From Bacillota bacterium (lineage in GTDB: Bacteria > Bacillota > Clostridia > Acetivibrionales > DTU013), in assembly GCA_023433505.1 (NCBI GenBank), contig JAEZCO010000117.1:1-24772 (forward strand): a stretch of 24,772 nt of DNA, read 5' to 3'. Made by a program: the position numbers and the translations under genes. Numbering within the stretch: position 1 is the stretch's first letter; every line of letters starts with the position of its first letter. Below the pieces are notes generated by a model. The model did no database searches, was not told where the DNA came from, and was given only the letters and a program-made list of their open reading frames with translations. Positions 1 to 8,905 of the stretch are shown here, piece by piece.

Positions 1-58
1 CCTCCCCGTGATTTGTAGTGTACCGAAATCCCTATGAACTTGATTATAAATTAAATAA

Positions 59-99
59 CGCTCAAAGGCACCTTTTCATTACGTTTTGTGCCTTGAGCG
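59..99 (+). promoter_or_regulatory. Hairpin upstream of the permease gene
   Basis: An inverted repeat with arms at 59-71 (CGCTCAAAGGCAC) and 88-99 (GTGCCTTGAGCG) has a single unpaired A and a 16-base loop. It ends just before the AAAGGA ribosome binding site of the permease. There is no T-run after it, so an intrinsic terminator is unlikely. It could be a processing or stabilising hairpin between importer genes, or part of a dispersed repeat, since GAGCGAAGCGAAAGGA resembles repeats common in Clostridia. A short open frame ends at 16-18 and might be the tail of an upstream gene, but it is too short to identify. Confidence 0.5.
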
Positions 100-122
100 A
101 AGCGAAAGGAATGAATATAAAT

Positions 123-1022
123 ATGAATAAAAAAACCAGTGTGGGGAATGCGGTTTTTAATACTTTCAATATTACAGCTTTTTTACTTTTCACAGTAACC
201 TGCGTTTTCCCTTTCTACTATATATTCATTAATACCATCAGCAATAATGGTTTATCCACAGCCGGGAAAATCCTGTTTTTCCCCCAGGGTATTCATTTCA
301 ACAATTATGTGCAGATGCTTTCACTTAAGGGAATAGGGCAAGCCGGTTTTATATCCCTCAGCCGGACAGTCATAGGTACGTTCCTGACTTTGCTGGGCTC
401 GTCCTTTCTGGGCTATGCCTTCTGCAAACCGGAATTCTGGCATAAGAAGTTCTGGTACCGCTTCGTTATTATAGCAATGTATTTTAATGCCGGCTTGATA
501 CCTGGCTTTGTCCTGGTAAAAAACCTTGGCTTATACAATAATTTTCTTATCTATGTCCTACCCACAATGGTAGTTCCTTTCAATGTAATACTTATCAAGA
601 CCTTTATCGAGCAAATACCTGCATCCCTGGAGGAATCGGTACAGATAGACGGAGGAGGCTACGGCGTAAGATTCTTCAGGATAATTCTTCCGCTTTCCAT
701 GCCAATACTTGCTACTATTGCGGTATTCTCATGTACGGCCCAGTGGAACTCCTTTCTGGACACCTTGCTTTATGTCCGCTCTGAGAGCCTGTTTTCATTG
801 CAGTACCTGCTATTCCAGTATCTTAACAAGATCAATGCCCTTGCCGCACTTATGAGGACGGCACAAGGACGCCGCAGCATAGGAAACATAAGCAATATGC
901 TTACTCCTACCTCAATCCGTATGACAATATCCTTTGTGGTGGTGCTTCCGATTCTTTTTGTATATCCGTTTCTACAGCGCTATTTTGTTAAGGGAATAAT
1001 GATAGGCGCGATAAAAGGATAA
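123..1022 (+). CDS. Carbohydrate ABC transporter permease (LplC/YtcP type)
   Basis: This is one of the two membrane subunits of a sugar importer, 299 residues from the chosen start. Hydrophobic segments are visible near residues 15-38, 76-100, 112-133, 140-162, 188-208 and 265-285, the usual six. The cytoplasmic EAA loop, which docks on the ATPase, is at about 170-194 (EESVQIDGGG, then ILPLSMP). I chose ATG 123 because AAAGGA lies at 105-110; ATG 111 abuts that site and is a second choice, and the frame runs open to a GTG at 18. The partner permease is probably upstream, outside the window. No ATPase is present; members of this class usually share a housekeeping MsmX-like ATPase. The solute-binding protein follows 77 bases downstream, so this is the end of one importer operon. 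Confidence 0.9.
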   Translation: MNKKTSVGNAVFNTFNITAFLLFTVTCVFPFYYIFINTISNNGLSTAGKILFFPQGIHFNNYVQMLSLKGIGQAGFISLSRTVIGTFLTLLGSSFLGYAFCKPEFWHKKFWYRFVIIAMYFNAGLIPGFVLVKNLGLYNNFLIYVLPTMVVPFNVILIKTFIEQIPASLEESVQIDGGGYGVRFFRIILPLSMPILATIAVFSCTAQWNSFLDTLLYVRSESLFSLQYLLFQYLNKINALAALMRTAQGRRSIGNISNMLTPTSIRMTISFVVVLPILFVYPFLQRYFVKGIMIGAIKG

Positions 1023-1099
1023 GCCTTTCAACAGGGCAGTTATCTGGCGGATGCCGGTTGATTGTAATATATTTCAAATAATTTCTAGGAGGAAAAATT

Positions 1100-2857
1100 A
1101 TGAGAAAAAGAGCATTTCGTGGACTGGCGCTTCTGCTGATGTTTGTCATGCTGACAGCACTGGCAGCATGCGGACAAGGTGAGGAAAACAACTCACAAAC
1201 ATCAGCACAGACAACTGAAGGTTCGTCGGGAGCAGCAGCTTCATTCGAACCGGTACAGATTGATGTATTCTCATTACCATCAAATGATGCCGGGCTTTAT
1301 GACCAGACCTGGTGGGGAAAAATGATCACCGAGAAGACCGGTGCTGTCCTTAATGTATTACCCAGCGGAGGAGATGAGGGCAGTAAAAAGCTTCAGGCAT
1401 TCATGGCTTCAGGCGAGCTGCCGGATGTTGTCATATTCATGGACAATAAAGATGTACAGAATGCAATTCGTGCAAACCTTCTTGTCAATCTTGACGAGCA
1501 TCTTGACAAGCTTCCCAATGTTGCCAAAAATGCTGACTCAGCTCTTCAGTATTATCGTGACAATGTCAGCAATGGAACAGGAAAGCTCTATACTACACCC
1601 AGTAATGTAGGTCCTCAGGATCAAGGCCCTGACCCGGATTATGGCCCGTTTATACGCTGGGATCTGTATAAGCAGGCTGGTATGCCTGAAATCAATACAT
1701 ATGAAGATTATCTTCCTGTCTTGAAGGCAATGCAGAAGCTCTATCCCAAAACTCCCGACGGCAAAAAGGTCTACGGATTCACCCTTTGGAAGGATTGGGA
1801 CGGTGCAGGTATGGCAGCGGCCACTGGTCTTGCCCCCTTTGAAGGCAAGGACTGCGGAGACGATATCGGAGGCCTTCCATACTTACAGGCAGACTACAAT
1901 ACAATGGAATCCATCAACTCTCTTGATCCCAACGGCGAGTATCTGCGTGCGGTGCGTTTCTTCTATCAGGCAAATCAAATGGGTCTGCTGGATCCGGATT
2001 CCCTCACACAGAACTTTGATACAGCCAGATCAAAGGCAACCGAGGGCAGGGTCTTGTACAGCACCTGGAGCTGGTTCTGCAGTGATTACAACACAGATGA
2101 GCATTTAAATGCAGAAAACCCAACCGGATTCCTGTGCGTCCCACCAAAAAATTCAAAATCTATAATTGCCAGCACCCTTCCTGTAGGAGAACCCTGGTCG
2201 TTTTCAATCAGCTCAAAGACCAAGAAGCTTGATACCTGCTTGAGATATTTGGATTTCCTGTATTCCGTTGAGGGAGTTCAAGAGCTTGAGGCAGGTCCTA
2301 AAGGGGTTACCTGGGACGTTGACGGAAGCGGAAAGCCCTCTCTTACCGAGGATGGCTGGAAATATTATAATAACGGTGATACTGAGCTCCCTGACGGAGG
2401 AACACTGGAAGATGGACAGGGTATAGTGAATTTTTCAGCACTTTCTGACGGCTTTATAAATCCTGCTACACAAGAGCCCCTGAATCACCAGCTATGGTCA
2501 AGCAGCAAGGAAAAATTATCCGCCAGTCCCAATAAGCTGCTCAAAGACTGGCAGAGCGTTTATGGGCATAAAACCTCAGTTGATTATCTGAAAGCCAACA
2601 ACATGATCACTCCTCATCCCCTTGCAGCTACACTGATACCGCCAGTGACTGATGAAATTGATGCTAAAGCCATTTCAATAAGTGATATTGTAAGAACCTA
2701 TTCATGGCTGATGGTATTTGCCAAGGACGATGCAGAGTATAAGAAGCTGAGTGACGAAATGATTGACAAAGCCAAGGGTCTAGGCCTTGACGAGGTCTAT
2801 CAATGGTCGGCAAATGCATGGAAAGAGGCACAGGAGAAGGCGAATAAATACGAATAA
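1100..2857 (+). CDS. Extracellular sugar-binding lipoprotein (LplA-like)
   Basis: The product is 585 residues and starts with a lipoprotein signal: positively charged MRKR, a hydrophobic stretch, then the lipobox LAAC with the acylated cysteine at residue 24, followed by a Ser/Thr/Gln-rich tether to about residue 48. The rest has the look of the large solute-binding proteins paired with LplB/LplC permeases, rich in aromatic residues suited to sugar binding. AGGAGG at 1087-1092 sits 7 bases before the ATG. It follows the permease and is closed by a strong hairpin, so it should deliver oligosaccharides to that permease. The specific ligand cannot be read from sequence; the neighbouring fucosidases and mannosidase suggest a fucose- or mannose-containing oligosaccharide. 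Confidence 0.9.
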   Translation: MRKRAFRGLALLLMFVMLTALAACGQGEENNSQTSAQTTEGSSGAAASFEPVQIDVFSLPSNDAGLYDQTWWGKMITEKTGAVLNVLPSGGDEGSKKLQAFMASGELPDVVIFMDNKDVQNAIRANLLVNLDEHLDKLPNVAKNADSALQYYRDNVSNGTGKLYTTPSNVGPQDQGPDPDYGPFIRWDLYKQAGMPEINTYEDYLPVLKAMQKLYPKTPDGKKVYGFTLWKDWDGAGMAAATGLAPFEGKDCGDDIGGLPYLQADYNTMESINSLDPNGEYLRAVRFFYQANQMGLLDPDSLTQNFDTARSKATEGRVLYSTWSWFCSDYNTDEHLNAENPTGFLCVPPKNSKSIIASTLPVGEPWSFSISSKTKKLDTCLRYLDFLYSVEGVQELEAGPKGVTWDVDGSGKPSLTEDGWKYYNNGDTELPDGGTLEDGQGIVNFSALSDGFINPATQEPLNHQLWSSSKEKLSASPNKLLKDWQSVYGHKTSVDYLKANNMITPHPLAATLIPPVTDEIDAKAISISDIVRTYSWLMVFAKDDAEYKKLSDEMIDKAKGLGLDEVYQWSANAWKEAQEKANKYE

Positions 2858-2884
2858 CCAAAAAATAATCAGAGGAATGCAAAT

Positions 2885-2920
2885 CCGGGGTTGCCAATCG
2901 GCAACCCCGGTACATTATTT
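2885..2920 (+). terminator. Rho-independent terminator after the importer
   Basis: A perfect 11-bp GC-rich stem (CCGGGGTTGCC at 2885-2895, GGCAACCCCGG at 2900-2910) with loop AATC is followed by the T-rich TACATTATTT. It ends the permease and binding-protein unit. Confidence 0.85.
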
Positions 2921-3096
2921 AGCTCAATACCAATCAAGCATTAAAGAGTAAGCTGCCTGTAATAATTGACTGCCCCGGTAAAAAAATCATCTGTAACGCA
3001 ATGGGTACCCTATGATCGGCCAATATACATGTGATTAATCATGCCAATGCTGACTGTTTCTTTCCACCAGCTATATTGAACAAGCGAGGGATAAAA

Positions 3097-3125
3097 TTGC
3101 CGGCAACATTTTTAATATATAAATA
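3097..3125 (+). promoter_or_regulatory. Candidate promoter for the alcohol dehydrogenase
   Basis: TTGCCG (3097-3102), a 17-base spacer and TAAATA (3120-3125) make a plausible vegetative promoter after the terminator. The match is partial. The rest of 2921-3148 shows no gene that I recognise. Confidence 0.4.
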
Positions 3126-3148
3126 AAATTCGAATGGAGTAAAATGAT

Positions 3149-4312
3149 ATGAAAGCGTTTGACTATTATCAACCGACAGAAATAATTTTTGGAGCTGGAA
3201 GAGTAAAGGAAGTCGGCAGGATTACCGCCAGATTCGGGAAAGCCTGTTTGCTAGTTACATGCAGGGACGCTGGCCCCCTCATGCCCTTATATAAGAGAGT
3301 AAAAGAATACCTTGTTGACGCAGGAATGGCTGTAACACATTTTGACGGAGTAATTCCAAATCCCACAACGGACGTAGTGACTGCCGGGGCTAGTCTGGCA
3401 AAAAAGGCGAAGGCTGATGTAATCATAGGACTTGGCGGAGGCTCCAGCATGGATACTGCCAAGGCTATTGCAGTTGAAGCCACCCACCCCGGAACAGCCT
3501 GGGATTATCTGTTTTTTAAAAAGGAGCCTACAAAGGAGACGCTTCCCATTATCAGCATAACCACCACATCGGGAACAGGCTCCCAAACAACGCCCTGTGC
3601 AGTAATTACCAAATCGGATGAGCATGACAAGTCTGCCATTTGGCATCCGAATATATTTACAAGGATTGCCATAGTTGACCCTGAGCTTATGCTGACCCTG
3701 CCTGGCGGTATAACTGCGCAAACAGGCTTTGACGCCTTTGCCCACAATTTTGAAGCATATATTTCCAATGGAACAAATCCATATGTGGAATCTCATGCAA
3801 TAGATGCCATAAAGCTGATTGTAAAGCACCTTCCCATTGCAATAAGTGAGGGCTCAAATATTGATGCCAGGGAAGCAATGGCATGGGCGGATACCGTAGG
3901 CGGATTGTCAATAGCATCAGCCGGCGTCACCCTGCCCCATGGCATTGGAATGCAAATCAGCGGACATTGTCCACATGTGACCCATGGACAGTCTCTTGCG
4001 GTAAGCTACCCCCAATTCACCAGGTTCACATATAAATCCGCTGTTGAAAAGTTTGCCCTTGTCGGACGCATTTTCAACTCTGAACTGGAAAAGTTGCCGG
4101 ACGAAGCAGCTGCAGAAAGGTGCTGTGAGGAAATCGACAAATTCCTTAAAAGCATAGGCATGTGGATAGGTTTCAAGGATTTGAGGGTAAGCAGGGAGGA
4201 AATAAGAAACATTGCTGACGACGGGCAGGTTCTGCCTGATTATAAAAACAATCCAAGAATCGCAACGATTGATGAAATGTATGACATGTTGATGAAATGC
4301 TACGAAAGGTAG
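3149..4312 (+). CDS. Iron-containing alcohol dehydrogenase (possibly lactaldehyde reductase)
   Basis: This 387-residue protein is a full-length group III alcohol dehydrogenase. The NAD(P)-binding GGGS motif is at 96-99 (GLGGGSSMDTAKA). The four metal-binding positions of the family are visible: Asp195 and His199 (GFDAFAH), His264 (LPHG) and His279 (THG). TGGAGT at 3135-3140 lies 8 bases before ATG 3149; another ATG at 3144 is in a different frame. By family it interconverts aldehydes and alcohols with NAD(P)H. Because fucosidases dominate the region, reduction of L-lactaldehyde to 1,2-propanediol, as done by FucO of the same family and size, is an attractive role, but this is inference; broad-specificity butanol-type dehydrogenases look similar. 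The next gene begins 26 bases later, so the two are probably co-transcribed. Confidence 0.92.
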   Translation: MKAFDYYQPTEIIFGAGRVKEVGRITARFGKACLLVTCRDAGPLMPLYKRVKEYLVDAGMAVTHFDGVIPNPTTDVVTAGASLAKKAKADVIIGLGGGSSMDTAKAIAVEATHPGTAWDYLFFKKEPTKETLPIISITTTSGTGSQTTPCAVITKSDEHDKSAIWHPNIFTRIAIVDPELMLTLPGGITAQTGFDAFAHNFEAYISNGTNPYVESHAIDAIKLIVKHLPIAISEGSNIDAREAMAWADTVGGLSIASAGVTLPHGIGMQISGHCPHVTHGQSLAVSYPQFTRFTYKSAVEKFALVGRIFNSELEKLPDEAAAERCCEEIDKFLKSIGMWIGFKDLRVSREEIRNIADDGQVLPDYKNNPRIATIDEMYDMLMKCYER

Positions 4313-4338
4313 AAATTAATGAAAAGGAGTTAATCGCG

Positions 4339-7095
4339 ATGTTAAAAAAAAAGAAGCTGTTCATGCTGATTTTAGTCCTTGTCATCGCCGCCGTGGCGGC
4401 AACTTTACTTCTTACTGGTGTTTTTACGCCCAAATTCGGCTCAGGCAAAACGATTAATGTTGCAAAGTATATAAATAATGGCGCCGGAGATGCGTCGGAT
4501 GATACCGAAGCTATTCAGGAAGCTGTTGATTCGGCGGAAAAAGGTGATGCCATATACTTTCCAAATGGTACATACAATATTTCAAAAATTGATATAACGA
4601 GCTCGGGAATCAGTCTCACAGGTCAATCGGAAGCCGGTGTAATACTAAAGTTTGCCGGTGATGAAAAGGTTCCCTTTATGATTGGCATAAACGGTGTTGA
4701 AGGGGTCACAGTATCAAAGCTGACATTAACAGCAGCCGGAAATATTAATGTAAGGAGCGGCATAGAGGCTGAGGCAAGCAAGGAATTGCTCATCAGCCAT
4801 GTGACAGTTAAGGATTTTGCATTGGATACAGGGGATGAAGATGACTTTGGTCCTCATGGGATACACTTCACCGGCGCAGATAACAACAAGTCCGGCGTAA
4901 TCAAAAGTGAAATAACCGACTGCACAATATCAAACATAGGTGTTAATTCTGAATGGGGTGCAGGGATAAGAATTTCTTACGGTTCATCAAGAAACAGGAT
5001 TTTGAGAAATACATTATCCGATTTTGGCCGAGGCGGGATTCTTTGCGACAATGGCTCCACCAATCTGGTCATAAGCAATAATAATATTACCGGTACCGGT
5101 TTATGGGATGATCCTGACGAGGAAGGGCTGTATAATGGCGAGGCTCTGGGTGTAGAGATATTTGGAGGCTGCATGTCGGCAGTAGTGGAGGACAATATCG
5201 TCGACCATTGGATAAGTATTGCTGCCGACAGTCATTTCAGCGCAGTGAGAAGAAATACGGTTAAGACTTCGGAAGGGCGTGCATACAGCTGGTGCCAGCT
5301 GGAGTTAGCCGAGTCGGGATATTCGGTTTTTACAAATAATGATGTAGGCAGCGGCGCCCAAACCGGAATTTCAATGTCGAATTTTGCAGGAGATACTCCC
5401 GTTGAATACGGCTATTTTGCCTACAATACCATTAAAGACCCGGCGCTGTTTGCAGTGAATCTTGACGGTGAGGGGGATTCCATAAGAAATATTTATTTTT
5501 ATAAAAATGATATCCTTGGTTCCAAGGCAGATCATCCTGCCAGTGAAGCTCCCGGGTCCGGCGGAGTTGGGATGTATTTGAACGGAGCAGACAGTATAAC
5601 CTTTGATTCCTGCAAATTTGACGGACATGAGAGACAGGGTGTAAGAGTCAAGCCTTCCACAGCTGACAGTGACGGGCCGCCTGATGTGGACCATATCAGA
5701 TTTGTCAACAGCTCCATAACCAATTCAGGGAAAGCCTTTGTTTTCTGGGATACCCAGCCTATATCGCAATACAGGAATTATAAGGCCTTTGAGGCTGAGA
5801 ACTTCACGGTTACCAAAAATGAAGACAATACAATTCCTGTAGAAAAAAGCTCGGACAATAAGGCTCCTATTGCTATTATCAATGCTCCCTCAACCGGAGT
5901 CGTCGGCGAGCATCTGCAATTCAGCAGTGCTTCCAATGATCCGGATGGCAGCATTAAAGCCGTGTTATGGGATTTCGATGCCGGAATTCCCCAAATCAGC
6001 TTCAGGCCGGTATATGCCTATAATAAGGCCGGCACCTACCGGATTACCCTGGTGGTGTGGGACAATGAAGGAAATGCATCCAGGGTTGAAAAGACCATCA
6101 AGATCACAGACGATAAGGGTAAGGCCGATTTGCACAAAGAACGGCTTCTGACTGAAAATCCCAAGCCTGTTGCAGAACAGCCCATGGATGGCGACAATCT
6201 TGCATTGAACAAGCCTGTTATTGCAAGCGAAGGAATAGAGGAAGGCTGTATTCCCGAAATGGCGGTAAACGGATCTACAGGCTATCCTGAATGGGGGCCC
6301 ACAGGGGCTGGCGACAAATGGCTCGCTGTGGATCTTGGTGAAGAAACCACAGTATCCAGATATGTTATTTATCATATTTCCAATGCAGGTGATCCAATGT
6401 CCATGAATACAAAGGATTTCAAGATACAGAAAAGCAGTGACGGAAATGTATGGACGGATGTAGACGTGGTTAATGGAAACAAGGATGCAATAACAGATAA
6501 GACCTTAGAGCCCTTCCAGGCAAGATATGTAAAGCTTGTGATTATGACCCCTGCTCAGACGCCGGATGAGACTCAGGGTAGAATTCTGGAATTCAAGCTG
6601 TTTGACGAAACAAAAAAGCCGGATGAAGCAGCTGCTGTGGAGGAGACGATAGAGCTTGCTTATCCGAAGGCCTTTGAGAAAATAGCAGAGCCGTGGAGAG
6701 GATCACAGGAGCAAATCACCAGAGCGGAGTTCTACGCCTTGATGGCAGAAACTTTGGAATTGACAGATATGGACACAAAGGCATATGATGACATTGGTGA
6801 GCCCGATGCCATGATCACCAGGGCGGATGCAGCGGTAATCCTTGTGGAGGCATATTTTTATTCTGCAAAGGGCGGTGTTCAGGAACTGGATGCGTCTTCG
6901 GAGCTTAAGTTCAGCGATGGTGATGCCATTGAAGAATCGGCAGGGAAAAGCGCCTCATTTGCTTGCCTGACAGGCTTGATGGATATGGAGGCAGGCAGTG
7001 CCTTCAATCCAAAAGGAAATATTACAAAAGCAGGCGCCGTACTGATGGCTGAAATGCTTTATAAGAAGTTTATTGCAGAAGGGATAGTGTTCTAA
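4339..7095 (+). CDS. Surface-anchored beta-helix / PKD / discoidin-like protein with SLH-like tail
   Basis: The product is 918 residues from ATG 4339, which has AAGGAG at 4324-4329; an ATG at 4297 would overlap the dehydrogenase and lacks a site. A Lys-rich start and one hydrophobic segment (about 5-26) form a signal or anchor. Residues of about 35-500 are a right-handed beta-helix of the pectate-lyase-3/PbH1 type with many N-rich coils. A PKD domain follows (about 509-590, WDF then AYNKAGTYRITLVVWDN), then an F5/8 type C (discoidin, CBM32-like) module (about 620-755, LALNKPV, KDFKIQKSSDG, RYVKL). The last 150 residues resemble degenerate SLH repeats (ITRAEFYALMAETL, FNPKGNITKAG), which bind secondary cell-wall polymer. 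It is a paralogue of the protein at 10957. It is probably a cell-surface polysaccharide-cleaving enzyme; lyase versus hydrolase cannot be decided by eye. Confidence 0.85.
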   Translation: MLKKKKLFMLILVLVIAAVAATLLLTGVFTPKFGSGKTINVAKYINNGAGDASDDTEAIQEAVDSAEKGDAIYFPNGTYNISKIDITSSGISLTGQSEAGVILKFAGDEKVPFMIGINGVEGVTVSKLTLTAAGNINVRSGIEAEASKELLISHVTVKDFALDTGDEDDFGPHGIHFTGADNNKSGVIKSEITDCTISNIGVNSEWGAGIRISYGSSRNRILRNTLSDFGRGGILCDNGSTNLVISNNNITGTGLWDDPDEEGLYNGEALGVEIFGGCMSAVVEDNIVDHWISIAADSHFSAVRRNTVKTSEGRAYSWCQLELAESGYSVFTNNDVGSGAQTGISMSNFAGDTPVEYGYFAYNTIKDPALFAVNLDGEGDSIRNIYFYKNDILGSKADHPASEAPGSGGVGMYLNGADSITFDSCKFDGHERQGVRVKPSTADSDGPPDVDHIRFVNSSITNSGKAFVFWDTQPISQYRNYKAFEAENFTVTKNEDNTIPVEKSSDNKAPIAIINAPSTGVVGEHLQFSSASNDPDGSIKAVLWDFDAGIPQISFRPVYAYNKAGTYRITLVVWDNEGNASRVEKTIKITDDKGKADLHKERLLTENPKPVAEQPMDGDNLALNKPVIASEGIEEGCIPEMAVNGSTGYPEWGPTGAGDKWLAVDLGEETTVSRYVIYHISNAGDPMSMNTKDFKIQKSSDGNVWTDVDVVNGNKDAITDKTLEPFQARYVKLVIMTPAQTPDETQGRILEFKLFDETKKPDEAAAVEETIELAYPKAFEKIAEPWRGSQEQITRAEFYALMAETLELTDMDTKAYDDIGEPDAMITRADAAVILVEAYFYSAKGGVQELDASSELKFSDGDAIEESAGKSASFACLTGLMDMEAGSAFNPKGNITKAGAVLMAEMLYKKFIAEGIVF

Positions 7096-7105
7096 AAAGT
7101 ATAGG

Positions 7106-7249
7106 ATGGATGTAGTTGCACTGGGAGAATTGCTGATAGATTTTGCAGGTGCATTGTGTGCCAGCAGAAGAGGAGCCATACCCGCGATGCCCTCAATGGC
7201 TGAAGTGAAAAATTTCCAGGCCCGTGTACCAAAACTTATTGGAAATTAA
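7106..7249 (+). pseudogene. PfkB-type sugar kinase remnant, middle deleted
   Basis: A 47-codon open frame begins MDVVALGELLIDF, which matches the start of PfkB-family fructokinases, and then switches at once to GALCASRRGAIPAMPSMAEV, which matches the extreme C-terminal end of the same family. About 250 residues between them, including the sugar site and the catalytic GAGD motif, are missing, so the product cannot be a kinase. The join lies near 7142-7150 and keeps the frame open to TAA at 7247-7249. It starts 11 bases after the beta-helix gene and has only a weak ribosome site (TAGG). A functional kinase here would fit phosphorylation of a released ketose. Confidence 0.75.
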
Positions 7250-7262
7250 TATTCTTAAAGCA

Positions 7263-7300
7263 AAGGGGACAGACCTCTCAATCCAGAGGCTTGTCCCCTT
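7263..7300. terminator. Terminator between convergent genes
   Basis: A hairpin with 16-base arms (7263-7278 AAGGGGACAGACCTCT; 7285-7300 AGAGGCTTGTCCCCTT) pairs except for two central bases. It stands between the rightward beta-helix/kinase-remnant unit and the leftward fucosidase, 14 bases from the latter's stop. On the minus strand it is followed by a moderately T-rich stretch (TTTGCTTTAAG), so it may serve both directions. Confidence 0.75.
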
Positions 7301-7314
7301 GATACGTTGAAAAA

Positions 7315-8796
7315 TCAATCTATTGTGATTTTCAGGCAAACCGGATATAGCGTATTAATATGGGCTTTAACCTGGATCTTTAGATTATCCTCATCACGGT
7401 CAAATTCCAAAGGAGCATTAAAGCCTAATACCTCAACAGCTTCAATATGCCCTGAAAAGCCCTTCTTACCGAGAGATTTAATATTTACACTGTTGTCCTT
7501 GGGCCAGCTTAGCACATTTGCATACAGATGGGGTGCTTTGTAAGTAAAGCGGATATCCTCACTGGTGAAGGAGCCTCTGTTGACATCAGTGAAAGCGCCT
7601 TCCGGTATTTCTGTAGGGCCTTCTCCATAGACATTCCAGTGAGAAGTGTTATATATGGACTCCCCATTGGTTTCCAGCCATTTGCCGATGCTTAAGAGAA
7701 TATCCCTGTCTTCCCTGGAAATAGTACCGTCGGATTTTGGACCGATATTAAGAAGCATGCAGCCGTTTTTACTAATGATGTCAATTAGGTCGCATACAAT
7801 GTCCACAGGATTTTTAAAATCATTATTTTCAGTATAGCCCCAGGAGTTTTTGGCCACGGCGGTATCGGTCTGCCAGAATCTGGGGCGGATCTCCTTTGAC
7901 TGCCCCCTTTCCACATCAAAAACTGCCGTGGAATATGCAAAGGCATCGAATTTATAATTGATGGCTACTTCTACATCCCATTCCAGAGCTCTATTGTAGT
8001 AATATGCGGCAAATTTTTTCAAATAGGGCTTAAAGCATATATTTTGAATCCACCAGTCAAACCAGACAAGCTTGGGCTGATATTTGTCGACAAGCTCGCA
8101 GTTTCTTGCCAGCCACTCATCCAAATGCTCTTTTGAAGCAGGTGTTGAGTATATGTCACTGCCTGTAAATTCAAAGTTTTTGGAAAAATCCTTGTGAGCA
8201 TATCCATAGGGCTCCTGGTAGTGGATATCCTGGATGCCCGAATCAAAGTCCCGGCCTCCGGCATAAAACCAGTAATTTTCCGCTCTGTGATTTGAAACGC
8301 AAAAGGCCAGATCCTCTTTATCGGAGGCTGACTTCAATTCACCAAGTATATCCCTTTTCGGCCCCATATTTGCCGCATTCCAATCGGATAACTCGCTGTC
8401 ATACATTTGAAAGCCGTCATGATGCTCGGCAACGGGCATAAAATATTTGGCGCCGGATGCCTTGAGCAGCTTGATCCATTCATGGGCGCTGAATTGTTCG
8501 GCTTTAAACATGGGGATGAAGTCAGCATACCCGAAATTTTTATGCTCTCCATAGGTAGCAAGGTGATGCTCATATTCCTTTGTACCTTTGATATACATGT
8601 TCCTGGGGTACCACTCATTGCTGAAGGCGGGTACGCTATAGACACCCCAGTGGATAAAGACGCCGAACTTGGCGTTTCTATACCATGCCGGAACGGGATA
8701 GTTATTCAGCGATTCCCAGGTATCCTTGTAAGTTCCGTTTTTAATGACGTCATCAATGGCTTTTAAGTATGCTGCAACCTTTTCTTTCAAATCCAT
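7315..8796 (-). CDS. GH29 alpha-L-fucosidase, cytoplasmic
   Basis: The product is 493 residues with no signal peptide, so it should act on imported oligosaccharides. It hydrolyses terminal alpha-L-fucosyl residues with retention. GH29 signatures run in order: KFGVFIHWG (42-51, His49), AEHHDGF (123-129), NHRAENYW (169-176) and LVWFDWW (243-249), in which Asp247 is the expected nucleophile; MLLNIGPKSDG follows later. The C-terminal 90 residues form the usual beta-domain. AGGAGG lies only 2 bases before ATG 8796; TTG at the third codon would have an 8-base spacing and may be the true start. The gene runs leftward from the regulatory region shared with the second fucosidase. The two proteins are clearly paralogous but far from identical, suggesting different linkage preferences. 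Confidence 0.95.
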   Translation of the reverse strand: MDLKEKVAAYLKAIDDVIKNGTYKDTWESLNNYPVPAWYRNAKFGVFIHWGVYSVPAFSNEWYPRNMYIKGTKEYEHHLATYGEHKNFGYADFIPMFKAEQFSAHEWIKLLKASGAKYFMPVAEHHDGFQMYDSELSDWNAANMGPKRDILGELKSASDKEDLAFCVSNHRAENYWFYAGGRDFDSGIQDIHYQEPYGYAHKDFSKNFEFTGSDIYSTPASKEHLDEWLARNCELVDKYQPKLVWFDWWIQNICFKPYLKKFAAYYYNRALEWDVEVAINYKFDAFAYSTAVFDVERGQSKEIRPRFWQTDTAVAKNSWGYTENNDFKNPVDIVCDLIDIISKNGCMLLNIGPKSDGTISREDRDILLSIGKWLETNGESIYNTSHWNVYGEGPTEIPEGAFTDVNRGSFTSEDIRFTYKAPHLYANVLSWPKDNSVNIKSLGKKGFSGHIEAVEVLGFNAPLEFDRDEDNLKIQVKAHINTLYPVCLKITID

Positions 8797-8829
8797 AACC
8801 TCCTGTCAAAGACGTTTAATATGAAATAT

Positions 8830-8857
8830 ATTATATTCCTTTATTACGGAAAGTGAA
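8830..8857 (-). promoter_or_regulatory. Minus-strand promoter for the leftward fucosidase
   Basis: On the minus strand TTCACT (8852-8857) and TATAAT (8830-8835) are separated by 16 bases, about 30 bases upstream of the fucosidase start. The -10 is consensus and the -35 is partial. Confidence 0.6.
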
Positions 8858-8905
8858 GGGTTTATTTTACTATCCATGTGCACAATATTAACGATATTAT
8901 TGATA

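Noticed and set aside
18..122. Extension of the permease to GTG 18
   Set aside because: It would put the AAAGGA site and the hairpin inside the coding region, and the added residues are charged and unlike permease starts.
3150..3164. Possible catabolite-response element TGAAAGCGTTTGAC at the dehydrogenase start
   Set aside because: The left half fits but the right half fails at the conserved CA, and the bases encode KAFD of the enzyme.
3287..3829. 180-residue minus-strand open frame inside the dehydrogenase
   Set aside because: It opposes a well-supported enzyme, is Cys/Tyr-rich in a shadow-like way and has no family motif.
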